Source: Mesostigma viride (Eukaryota; Streptophyta; Mesostigmatophyceae; Mesostigmatales; Mesostigmataceae). From it: a stretch of 64,000 bases of DNA. The DNA is taken from assembly GCA_009746045.1 (NCBI GenBank), contig RPFO01001512.1, forward strand, positions 1-64,000, in the 5' to 3' direction. Every line of letters begins with the position of its first letter. Within the stretch, counting starts at the first letter, position 1. The notes beneath the pieces are model-generated. The model made no database searches, was not told the DNA's origin, and saw nothing but the letters and a program-made list of their open reading frames with translations. Positions 54,485 through 64,000 of the stretch are shown piece by piece. The position numbers and the translations under genes are program-made.

Positions 54485-57025
54485 CTATGCACGGCAGATG
54501 GAGGATGTGGCCATGGGCATGCCATGAGCAGATGCCAGCGAAGGTGCTGGCAGCAGGCAGGTCAGGCAGCAGTAGTGGGATCTAGTGATGCAGAAGAGAG
54601 TGGCACATGTGGTAGAAAGTAATGCAGATGGCAGTAGTATGGCCAGTGGCACGAGGCAGCGATCATGAAGGCTATCGTTATGCAGATAGACGTTATGGTC
54701 TAGCCTTGAGGTTATGTTGCTACTGCTGCATGATGGAAGGGAAATTTATGTGGCAGGTGGCACGGTACAGCCAACAGTGGTGTAGTGTGCAAACCAACTC
54801 ATTGGGGTGGGCTTGTGGTGAAAGCTCTCCATTCAGATTTCCGTGGCAACACACCAGGTCATGATATTCTGTGGTGCTGGCAAGTGGTAGTGACAGATTG
54901 ATCATGCCAGTGATTGATAGCAATGGTGAGCAGTAGGGTGCCTTCTTTGATACTACTGGCATTATCTGTTGTGCCAGGTGCCAGCTATGTCAGCTGCCGA
55001 TGCTGCTAAATGTGGCCCCAGTTTCTGGTGCTACGATAGAAGAGATGAAGAGGGCCGGCAGGAACTTGTGGCTGCAATCACGATCAAGGCTGCGATGGGC
55101 GAAGTCAATATGGCAGATTGTGGCAGCAATGGTGCAGGGCCTGGCGTTATCGTTAATGGCAGATTCCATACTGAGTTGTAGGGACACTGCCAGCAGTTAC
55201 ACCAACAGGCGAGACTCATGGTGGTGGACGTTGCTCCTGGTGGGAGTCTATAATATCTGTCACATGGGTATGCGCACACGATGCACCTGGTGGTCCTCCA
55301 TGCTAACGACAGGAATGTTGGTATTGCTATGCAATCGTGGCACTGCTAACAACGGCGTAACAGTGGTAGGTGTGTTGGGGTGGTGGGGAGTGATGTGGCA
55401 GTGGTGTGGCAGCAAGCACTTTGGTAATCGTTATTGTGATGTTGTTGTGAGCCCGTAGAAGGTGTCCTGGTGAGATTCATGCCTCTTACGCAATGCTGTA
55501 AGCCCATTGTGCACTCTGTTGTGCCCGCAACAATATTCATCATCATAGGCAGCAACCATATCAAAGACAAATCAGCCCCCTTCCATGTATAGTACTTAAT
55601 TCTCAGCCTGCTTCAACATATCTGAATGTAACAAGGGCAATGAATCCTGGGTTTCCCAAGGCAGCAACAACATCTGCGCACTTCACATACCTGGGCTCCC
55701 CCCTGGTTTCTTCGTGCCTCCCAGCCCCAGATCAGAACACGCCGCCCATCATTGATAAACATGGTGCATTATAATCTGGCCAAGGAAAGAGGTTGAAATA
55801 CTTACCAACAGGTCCGCTAAAGTGGAGCCCCAGCAGCGTGTTGTATGGCCTGTGAAAGCTGGATAAGCTCCAGGGTTGCACATCAACACACCTATATGTG
55901 CTGACTGTTGAATACAGGACATGTACCTTCTGTTTGTTGCCTTCAGGCTCAGCTTCCTACGCCATGAATTACACTTGGAAGAATGAACAGGCGCACATCA
56001 CGCTGTTTGGGGAGGCTGGCCATGGCTTACGTCTCCCTCTCGAGCAGCGATGCTTGACGAGGCGTCCGGCGTAACATGAACGAGGCGCTTTCACGAGCCT
56101 CGGGGAAAGAGACAGGCAGAAAATCTGGAAGGGGAACGGGGCTGGCTTCACCCTACCTTGGATCCGGATGCCGAAAAAGCAGGTTCCACTGTACAGCGTC
56201 GACTCAACCAGCGCAATGCGTATTCATGCTTCATTTCGCAACGATCGCAGGCGATATTCAGTGATGAGCGCAGGTCTACACTACAGAGCCAGCAAAAAAT
56301 CAGGCTGGGCTTCGCTCTAGAAGTTGTTGAAGCGCCCTGCGCAAATGGGATGACAAAAATGAAAGAAACGAGGGAGTGGCATATTTTTACGTGCGTTGCC
56401 ATGATCAGCCCCGCACGCACCCTCCCGGCAGTTCCAACTGCTGCGGCAACGAGGCATTTACAATGGCAGTCGTTTTAACAAAAAGTTTTTCGGTCAAAAT
56501 TTTTTGAATTAGTCATAGAATCGTGCGAGCGGCTTACCTTGAACTACACTGTCGCCGTTTTCGATAAGTTTCCGGTGTGACTTTTTGGGGGTCCACTGCA
56601 AAATGCAGCGGACCTGACCCGACCTCGCGAAAATGCCCGCCCTTTTTCTGTTTTCCTGAAAAAATGGACCGATTTCTTTAGGATAAAAAAATATCTACGT
56701 GAAGTAGATGAGTTATGAAGGCTCAAAATCAATTCGCTGTCCGTAATGTGTTCTCAGGACGGTCGCTAGGATTTTCACGGCCGCCATGGGTGCTGCGTGA
56801 CTTTTTGCCTCGTCGTCACCTTCCCGCCCACCAGATTTTCGGGATCTCGCGCCAATTTGGTGACGGAGTAAGATGGTCGTTTTTGGCGGGGCTCGGACCG
56901 TTGTCGCGCGTCTAGACTATTTCGGCGCATTCTTCCTTTATGTCAGTCAGGGCCAGCCATGCAGCGAAGGAAAGATTAGAATTCGTGGCTTAATTGGGAG
57001 GAAAGAAACTTCACCATTTGTGGTC
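54485..57025. other. About 2.5 kb without a recognised gene
   Basis: Open frames near 55000-55460 and 56158-56478 show no family signature. A possible splice-bounded exon on the minus strand (56542-56657) was considered but not supported. Confidence 0.35.
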
Positions 57026-57145
57026 GTGGCAGGGTTTCTTGTGGCTCAGGCCGCTCTGGTGAGGTGCTTGACAATGGCTTTGCCGGCGATGGGTTGATTG
57101 CGGGCCTGGCCAGACGGCTGGGCAAGGACGATGGCGAGTGGGTTG
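57026..57145 (-). mobile_element. LINE ORF1 N-terminal fragment
   Basis: About 110 bp match 18322-18420 (IVLAQPSG, then two AKPIA-type motifs). Only the N-terminal low-complexity part of ORF1 remains. Confidence 0.55.
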
Positions 57146-57524
57146 GGCTGAGAGCCGGAAAGCTCCTTTTCCAAACCTCGTTTTGCTTTTGGAGTACGTC
57201 GTCACACTTCACAGCTGCAGTGTCACGTGCGTAACTTTTTCGATACTGCGTTTCAGCCGTAACCGATTATAAACTGGCGAGACTGTGCGTAAAGGCGCAT
57301 CGAGTCTGGCGAGTGCGTAGTAAAGGCGCATCGAATGCAAGCATGATCTTAAGCAGACAACCAGCGCAGGCCAGAAATCGGGAGAATCAAGCATGATCTT
57401 CAGGACTGAATTTGGGGCTCAGACTGCGACGCAAAAGATCTGAGCTCCGCTGTCAGCCATACCGCCGTCAGCCATTTTATTATGTGACGCCGCACGGGCC
57501 TGCGCCTCCAAGGGCTAAGCTAAG

Positions 57525-57577
57525 GCTATGGACTTATGCTCACGTGACGCAGTCGCGGGTCTATTAATTAATTAATG
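57525..57577 (+). mobile_element. Isolated LINE-A 3' terminus
   Basis: GGACTTATGCTCACGTGACG is followed by CAGTCGCGGG and an ATTAATTAATTAAT tail, as at 19176-19236. Confidence 0.7.
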
Positions 57578-58520
57578 GAGCCTTGCACTCGAATATTAGT
57601 CCGTCTCTATCCTCGGCGTCCCGACTACTCCAAGAGCGCCGCACCCGGCAGAGCTCTACTGCATGCGCGCGCTCTTCCTCTTGTCACCCATGCATACCAT
57701 CCGACACCACCGCCCGCGTCTTTGCCGGCCATCTTGCCCGCACTGTCAGGACCATGTGAATACCGATGCCGCATGGGCCGGCCCTGCGGGCGGGCTTATA
57801 GGACGCAACCAACCAGGAAGACACCTCCTCCCGAATATGGCAGGGTCACCCTGTTGTCCCGGCGTCGCAATTAACCCACTTGCGAACTTGCGCGCGCCCC
57901 GCCGGCACGTACAACGCGGCGCAACGTTGCCCGATGTAGGGTACCCGGGCCTAGATGTAGACACAACTGCTTGAGGATGCAGGGCTTCTCGGTGACTAGT
58001 GATCTGTACTCAGTGCCCGCATGATGAACAACCTGGAGCAATGCAGGGCTGCATGCCGTCTGCGATAAGCACCTTCTCGAGGGGCATGCTCCTGTTTTCT
58101 CCCCACGGTCCCCACGGCCCATTGCAGTAGCACGCGCAGGGTAGAAGCCCGCAGGCGGGAGGTTATTGCATGCCCCTGAGGATAGCCACTACACTACCGG
58201 TTCCGGGATCTGCAATTACAGACTATCAGATGATCACCATAAACTGCCGCCGACAGCTCGAAGATGAGGATTCCCTTTCTAGTGACTATGTCACTGGTTG
58301 GCCGGCCGGGCATGATGCAGACGATATTTGTAACTTTCGTGTACGTGATTATTTTCCAATGAGCCTTAGCATAGTACTCGATCCGTGGCATGCCCACTGC
58401 GCATGGCACATGCATGGCACGCGCAAGGTTTCATCTTACCATTCACTCATATATCCATCATCCTGCATGAACGACCCGAAAACGCGGAAACGGGTAGCTG
58501 GTCCGGCAGGCTCGAGCTAC
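57578..58520. other. No gene seen
   Basis: GC-rich sequence with several chance open frames; nothing recognised. Confidence 0.35.
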
Positions 58521-58524
58521 CAGC

Positions 58525-59650
58525 CATTAATTAATTAAACTCTTGCTCCCGTTGGGGAGTCACGGGAGCATTAACCCCGATGGAATATGGATGGATGGAT
58601 GGATGGATGGACGGATGGGTATACACGCAATCCTACCGGTCTAATAAGCTATCTATGTACATGCTAATAATCTACATGCACTATCTACATGCTATCTTCA
58701 AAACAATCCTATTCTATATCTATATGGCCATGTATGCCTACGTGATGGGCCCACAGCAGACCTTGCAATAGCTGTAGCAGTTATGAGTCATGCTTAATTG
58801 CCCATGCAGAGCTAGAGTTACTCTCTGCTGAGATGCCATGCACCAGCTATAGCTAGCCTAGCCATACATCATATATTAATTGAGAATGATAAGCTACGGA
58901 GGTGAGTGGGGCATGCAACATTATGAATTAACCCGGAAAAGAAGAACAACCGGCTTAAGAAATTAATAGGAATCTGACACGGGCATCCAAGGATCACGCC
59001 AGCTGCACATGCGAGGTACAAGTCCACAACTACATCACAAAACTAGAACACGCAGCAACATCGCTGCCGGCCCACCACCATGCAGGCCTGGGAGGGATCT
59101 AGAGTCTGTCCGCATGGGTCGCGAGAAAGTCCGCCCGGGTGCGGCGGAATAACACATCAGCCGGCCACGGTGCGAGTTAGGGCGAGTGACAGGCGCTGCC
59201 GCCAATAAGTAGGACCACGTGCGGGCAGACCACGGGGCGGCCTGACCCTCGAGGTTAAGGTGCATGGTCTTCACGGCGCTGGCAGCACTCGTGGAAAAAC
59301 TCTGCTGTCAGTTGGGGCCCATGGCCCCGAACTCCTCAAGGACAATCGAAGGGGATGACCCGGTGGGGCCCCACATTGCCGTACTAAGGAGGCAAACTTG
59401 TCGCGCGCTCAGCCACAGCGGCAGCAGCGCCGGCATCCACAGCCGCCTGGAGGATGTGGCGACCGGAGAGCGGCCGAGCCACGGAGACATCGATGAGCAG
59501 GTGGCAACCCTGCCCGTCATCATAGTCAAGCACGGTAATGTACGTCGGGGCGGTGTCCTGGTTGGGTGAGTAGAGCTAGGGCGGCCCCATCCGCGTCCTC
59601 GCGCACTTGATGGTGGAGTGGGGAAAGACCAACCGAACCATGGCACACAC
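58525..59650 (-). mobile_element. Family E retroposon 3' end: RT C-terminal domain, UTR and tail
   Basis: Tail TTAATTAATTAA, hairpin around GCTCCCGTTGGGGAGTCACG, a (GGAT)n run at 58584-58610, and a UTR homologous to 27756-27945. Further in, minus-strand frames read GCHLLIDVSVARPLSGRHIL and DAGAAAAVAERATSL near 59500-59410, then EEFGAMGPN near 59320 in another frame. This resembles the nuclease-like C-terminal block (an LIDVSV-type strand, then an alanine-rich helix and a FGAMG motif) found after RTs of the VRPIACGE type, as at 19222-19855. Frameshifted. Confidence 0.6.
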
Positions 59651-59953
59651 CACCCGGAGGAGAGCGGTATGGAGATAGAGGAACCAGTTCTGGTTCGATC
59701 TACATATATCGTCCAGACAGAGTTGTCTCAGTTCATCTTCCACCCCATGTGTCATGCAGGCCTTCGATCGACCTATAGGCCATCTCCCCAAGGCGCCCCA
59801 GCGTGCATGATCAGGATGCATGATCCATCATGGTGGTGCAGGTGACAGTTTACATTCTCCACCTGCACTGGCTGTAGCCCAGACTGTATTAAAACCCCAT
59901 AGATGCCCCTTCCTACTAAGGGCTATGTGTTACATATGCTCCCCACGGAGCTA

Positions 59954-60183
59954 AGTTAGGTCGATATGGTGCGGAAACCTTTTGCCACTCGGCTTAATTC
60001 TAAGGTTCCGCACAATATTACCAGCGATAACCACTCGCTGGTACACTCAATCAAGCGGCACTGATGCCGGCATGCATGAACTTGATTGTACCAGCGAGTG
60101 GTTATCGCTGGTAATATTGTGCGGAATTGCTTAGAAGCCGTCGGAGTGGCAAAAGGTACGTTCTGTACAATATTGACCTAACT
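59954..60183. mobile_element. Foldback (MITE-like) element, 230 bp
   Basis: Two arms of about 100 bp are inverted copies of each other: AGTTAGGTC at the left end and GACCTAACT at the right, with a nearly perfect inner part (AATATTACCAGCGATAACCA). The loop is about 30 bp around 60050-60085. No coding sequence. A target duplication is not evident. Confidence 0.85.
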
Positions 60184-60572
60184 ACGAGCCGATTTTACCC
60201 CGACTAGGTTGTCCCCAGTTCACAAATTAACAAATTAACAAGTTGTCACTAGTCAGTGACGCCGGCGGACTACCTGCGGACTGAGCACTTGACGCGGAGT
60301 CGCCGGGCGACAAGTTCCGTAACTTACCAAACTCGCCCCCTGTTGCCGCCGCACCCATTTCTACTCAGTCTTTTCGTCACATGGCTTGCGTTGGGTTCAT
60401 CGACGAGCATCGACGCTCATCGACGGTGCAATCTGACGGCGGAGAATAAGTTCGCCGCGGCACAGCGCGACGCCGAAAGGCTCTTTTCCATGTACAACGT
60501 GAGATGCAAAGCCTGCATTGAGCGCTGACCGGACATGCATTCCGTCCAACACCCTCGCACAGTACTACCAGT
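60184..60572. other. No gene seen
   Basis: A 22-bp word (GAGCCGATTTTACCCCGACT) at 60186 recurs almost exactly at 62553. Nothing else is recognised. Confidence 0.35.
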
Positions 60573-60586
60573 CGACCGCATTAAAT

Positions 60587-61705
60587 TAAATTAAACTAAA
60601 TTAAATTAAATTAATTAAATTAAATTATTAAATTATAACATGCCTCCATTGGGAGATCATGTAGCACATATTCCATGATGGATGGGTGCCGGGGGTGGAG
60701 GAAGCCGCGTAATCGAACTATCCTAACTCTAAGCTATCTTGTCTAGAAAATCGATCCTAACTACACTACTCATCAAAACGCCTCCTCCTCTTGGGGGGAG
60801 GGGGCTTGCCCACAGCCGGTCGGGCGTGTGAGCCTTGACAATCTTCTGCCACCGCGTCTTGTCCTGCATGGCAGTCCAAAGACGGGAGAGAGAGTGGATG
60901 CGGTTCTCAAACTGGGCTGGGACCACTAGGTCGTCCAGCAACATCTGGATGTAGTTCGTGACAGGTTTCCCTACCCTTTTGGGAATGCCCTTGGGGCCAG
61001 GCCAGGTCAGAATGTGTCGCCCTGGCTGGCCAAGCCGCTGGGGGCCGGCCAGACCAAGGGCGGTGTCGACCTGGCTGGTGCGAGCAAGGTGTCCTACAAT
61101 GCTATCCTACGCTGCCTAATCTCGTCCGAAATACGAGGCATACCATGATACAAAGACTCTGATGACGGGCGCTTGGAAAACCCTACGTTAAGGACCTGTC
61201 GGAGCATCCTGTAAACCGTGCCGTTGAGCCTAGCTGCCAGTTTGGGTGTGATTGTCCACGCCTCGGCGCCATTATGTGAGCACCGTGAGGACGAGGACCT
61301 TGAAGAGCATGCGCTTGCAGTGCTCGCCCAGGCCCTTCGAGCGCCAGTAGGTGTTGAGCGAACGGAGCCTGGCCCAGGCCAGGCCGATGCGGGTGTCCAC
61401 ATCGTCTGCGGTGTCAGGAAGCCAACTCCCCAACAGTTTGAAGCGATCGCGGAACGGGACCTCCGTCCCGTCAAGCAGGTGCGGCAGCGGTGGTGTACTG
61501 GAGGCCCCAATCACCATCGCCTGCAATGTGTGAGTGTTGAAAGCGGCAAGGGCCAAGGATGCCTGCTGGCCCACCAGGGGAGAACGGCGATGGATGATGG
61601 AGGTGGATGCGGCGGGGGGTGGAGGTGGGGGTGGAACGGAGGGGGGAAGGGAAGCGGAGGAAATAGTGCTTTTCATTGCATTTATTTTGTCCTGCAAGCG
61701 TAGGA
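60587..61705 (-). mobile_element. LINE-B copy, 5'-truncated, with target duplication
   Basis: Tail of (TTAAA)n at 60587-60630, hairpin, UTR, then the ORF2 C-terminus on the minus strand: RIHSLSRLWTAMQDKTRWQK near 60850, MPRISDEIRQRRIAL near 61120, thumb near 61300 and a palm-side segment to 61530. The remainder to 61700 has no match to the other copies. The insertion is flanked by AGTCGACCGCATTAA on both sides (60573 and 61708), a clear target-site duplication. Confidence 0.88.
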
Positions 61706-61718
61706 GTCGACCGCATTA

Positions 61719-62297
61719 ATTAATTGTGTTCAGCCCGTCTCACGGTGCGAGACTGAACAAGTCTCGCGTGCAGACACGTGTGTAGTACTCCTACACACAG
61801 ATCTCGAGTGATTTATCTAGTACCAAATCCGAAAGGCTTGCATCACTCCCCGGACAGGAGAACTTTTGCGGATGACTGTAGGTGTAAGTTGGCGATGCCA
61901 TGGTAACCGGAGACGTCCGTCCTATAGTCAGCAAAATTGGTGCGAGAGGTCCCCAGTTCGATTCCGGTCGGATTCCTTTGCAGATCGCGTTTTTCCGCGT
62001 TTTCCGCGGCCCGGCACTGAACGCAAATGGTTTTCACCTTTGCGGAATGCCTGATCAGAATATGGCTTTTAATACATCCTAGGCTACTTCATGCAAGGGT
62101 GGGAATGTAAGCTACCCTTGCTCTAGGTGCACCAGGGCACCCGCACCACCATGCTGTCTCAGGTTCAACCCGCCTAAGGGGGGGATCCTGGCACGGGGGA
62201 GGAAGATCATCATGGCTATACAAGGGCTAGGGCATGGCTTCTCGGCAGAGAGCATCTCTCTGCATAGGCATAGCATGGCTAAATTCTTAATGCAACA
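61719..62297 (-). mobile_element. Composite short retroposon with hairpin tail
   Basis: Left end: ATTAATTAATT, then a hairpin (GTCTCACGGTGCGAGAC). Right part (62055-62297) matches the family D 3' UTR. It is followed by AGTCGACCGCAT at 62297, the same word that flanks the neighbouring LINE-B insertion. The middle holds a tRNA-like segment. Confidence 0.5.
61909..61978 (+). repeat. tRNA-like segment (SINE-type A and B boxes)
   Basis: An A-box-like TAGTCAGCAAAATTGG is followed, about 21 bases later, by a B box in CAGTTCGATTCCGG, with weakly paired ends. The spacing is too short for a whole anticodon arm, so this is a degenerate tRNA relative rather than a tRNA gene. Confidence 0.4.
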
Positions 62298-63020
62298 GTC
62301 GACCGCATCTCTGCCTTTTAACCGTCGAATGCGCAATCGATTTAGAAAGTCGAAACGTATCCGCGACACTTCCGCGACTTCAGTACTTTCCGTCGCCCTT
62401 GACATGTTTTCGTACAATACTACAAATTCACGCCAATCGCAATTCGCCTCTAAACATATATCTCGATAGAGTCATGCCTCTTATTTAATTTCAAGGTACC
62501 TCTTAATTAATCTCGGCCCCCGCCTTCCGCTAATGTGCTAATTTGCTAAAAAGGAGCCAATTTTACCCCGACTAGCTATGTTCTTAATTAATTAATTATT
62601 TAATATCTATATGGCTACCGGCGCCATGGTCTGGATTCTCCAGATATTTCTGGCCTGCGCTGGTTGTCTCGAATTGATAGGTAGGCTGATCAACGCATAG
62701 CCATATTGTTTTTCTTTGTTACATGTTTATGGATCAACGAACATGTGGTCCACCTCCATTCAATTTCAACTTCATACTGGATGACGTTAATTCAACCAAA
62801 TTAATGCAAGCAAGAGAGCTAGACTTATTACGAGTCTAACTTAGTCTGGATGACGACTAAGTTGTTCTAACAGACTTTTCGAGACCGTCCCGGAGATATC
62901 GCCCAAAGCCCGGGGGGGTCCCATTGGCCATGGGGGGGGGGAGAGGTGGTGGGTCAGAACCCCCCACGTACCCCGAAGATTTACGAGCTAGTGTGTGTGT
63001 ACATGTGGTGGTGGTGGGGT
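62298..63020. other. No gene seen
   Basis: Contains a dispersed repeat core at 62650-62672 (reverse orientation). No coding sequence recognised. Confidence 0.35.
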
Positions 63021-63023
63021 GTT

Positions 63024-63051
63024 CCCCCCCCCCCCCCCCCCCCCCCCCCCA
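63024..63051. repeat. Long poly(C) tract
   Basis: An uninterrupted run of about 28 C. Its length is likely to vary between reads. Confidence 0.9.
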
Positions 63052-64000
63052 ACTCCCCCTGGGGCCCGTTACCTTTGCCGCCCATCTTTTTCCCGCCCAG
63101 GATTTTCCGCCCAGGCTTTGCCGCCTAGGTTTGTCGCGAATATGCTGGTAGGTTGTGATAACAGAAGGCTCGAGCTACCATGGTCCAGACGGATTCTTGA
63201 TCCAGATTTAAGGCTGCAGCTGTAGCCTGTACTGGTTGTCCAATCATTTCAATACGTAGCATACGTACAGATCGAGGTCGCGCGCGATTAAATTCTTGCC
63301 TCAGCCTCGGCCGTACTCCTTCATACTACAATATAACCTTGCATGCATGCACAGTGCATTGATGCACATGTTCCTGCATTATATTGTGCCTGCATGCAAA
63401 AGGCATGGAGGCACATAGCGATGATTCAGTAGTTCGCAGTTGGCGCTGGAGAAGTATGCGTGCAACATGTCTAGAACAACTATGCCTGGACGCATGTATA
63501 GTTCTTCATGACAATCCCCATGATATAGAAACTGACATACAGATTCGATTCAAGAAAAAAGAAATAAAAGAAAAATCACAAAAGTATATTTACACGAGAG
63601 AGAATTTGACATGCATGGCTGCAACAGCCTTGTTCGCGAACTAAGAAGCTGTTGTCTGAATCTCTCCAGTCAAAGGAAAAAAAAAAAGCTCCAGCTCGAA
63701 TCCAACATGTAAGCCATTGGCTGTTTACAAACAGAAAATGGCACTTCTATTTCCCTCATATTCTACCCCCCTGTCCCCATCCCCGTTTCCATCCCTGTTC
63801 CCGTCCCTCTTTCCTCTATACACATGGTTTGTAGTTTCCCCAGGCTGGGCTGCATCCTCGAAGCATACAATCCCCAAACGAAAAATAACAGTATACTAAG
63901 CAATGAGCTAACAGTAGTAGTATCAAGATAAATCCCTGGGCCCCATTACGATACAGATGGGTGGCAGTAAAGACCCTGACCCTGCCCTAAGTCAGTGCCT
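63052..64000. other. No gene seen
   Basis: Another dispersed repeat copy lies at 63150-63222 (reverse orientation). The rest, including an AT-rich end, shows nothing recognised. Confidence 0.35.

Noticed and set aside
56542-56657. Possible minus-strand exon bounded by TTTTTTCAG and GTAAGC
   Set aside because: Only 38 codons long, no recognisable family and no partner exons found.
60002-60020. CAATATTAC next to a stem, resembling the geminivirus-type origin nonanucleotide
   Set aside because: One mismatch to the usual nonamer, it sits in the arm and not the loop of the inverted repeat, and no Rep gene is present.
63024-63051. Poly(C) tract as a possible regulatory or i-motif element
   Set aside because: Long homopolymers are common assembly-sensitive features and nothing nearby suggests a function.

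Overview
The window is eukaryotic nuclear DNA from a ciliated organism, most likely a microalga. The taxon cannot be fixed from sequence alone. Support for this comes from spliceosomal GT-AG introns, intron-bearing tRNA-Gly genes with Pol III terminators, a Ty3/gypsy chromovirus, many LINE-type retroposons and a CFAP298/FBB18 gene, whose only known role is in motile cilia.

Layout. 1-11566 is a nearly complete chromovirus with two almost identical LTRs. Its order is a small RNase HI hybrid-binding (viroplasmin-like) ORF, gag with a polyglutamine tract, protease-RT-RNase H-integrase-chromodomain, and a third long coding region of unknown function before the polypurine tract. Its frames are cut by about a dozen single-base deletions. 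11567-13340 and 15640-27950 form a dense nest of non-LTR retroposons of at least four kinds: LINE-A, LINE-B, ORF1-only elements and an RT lineage with a VRPIACGE-like block. Their 3' ends carry short hairpins and (TTAA)n-type tails. Between them, 13856-14113 holds two tandem tRNA-Gly(GCC) genes, each with a different intron.

29042-49773 is the host-gene island. A seven-exon CFAP298 homologue on the minus strand lies head to head with an eight-exon plus-strand gene for a coiled-coil protein of about 3,147 residues, with 833 bp between the two start codons. Both gene models were built by hand from homology and splice phase, and the reading frame closes in both. 49774-64000 returns to retroposon debris: a LINE endonuclease remnant, nested ORF1-only elements, RT C-terminal fragments, a foldback element and other short repeats, with long stretches in which nothing is recognised.

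How the parts relate. CFAP298 is a preassembly factor for ciliary dyneins, and its shared promoter region with the giant coiled-coil gene makes a ciliary or basal-body role worth testing for the latter. The ORF1-only elements encode no reverse transcriptase but carry a 3' hairpin like that of LINE-B, so they are probably moved in trans by a LINE. Many open frames of 60-150 codons in the window are chance frames in GC-rich DNA and are omitted.
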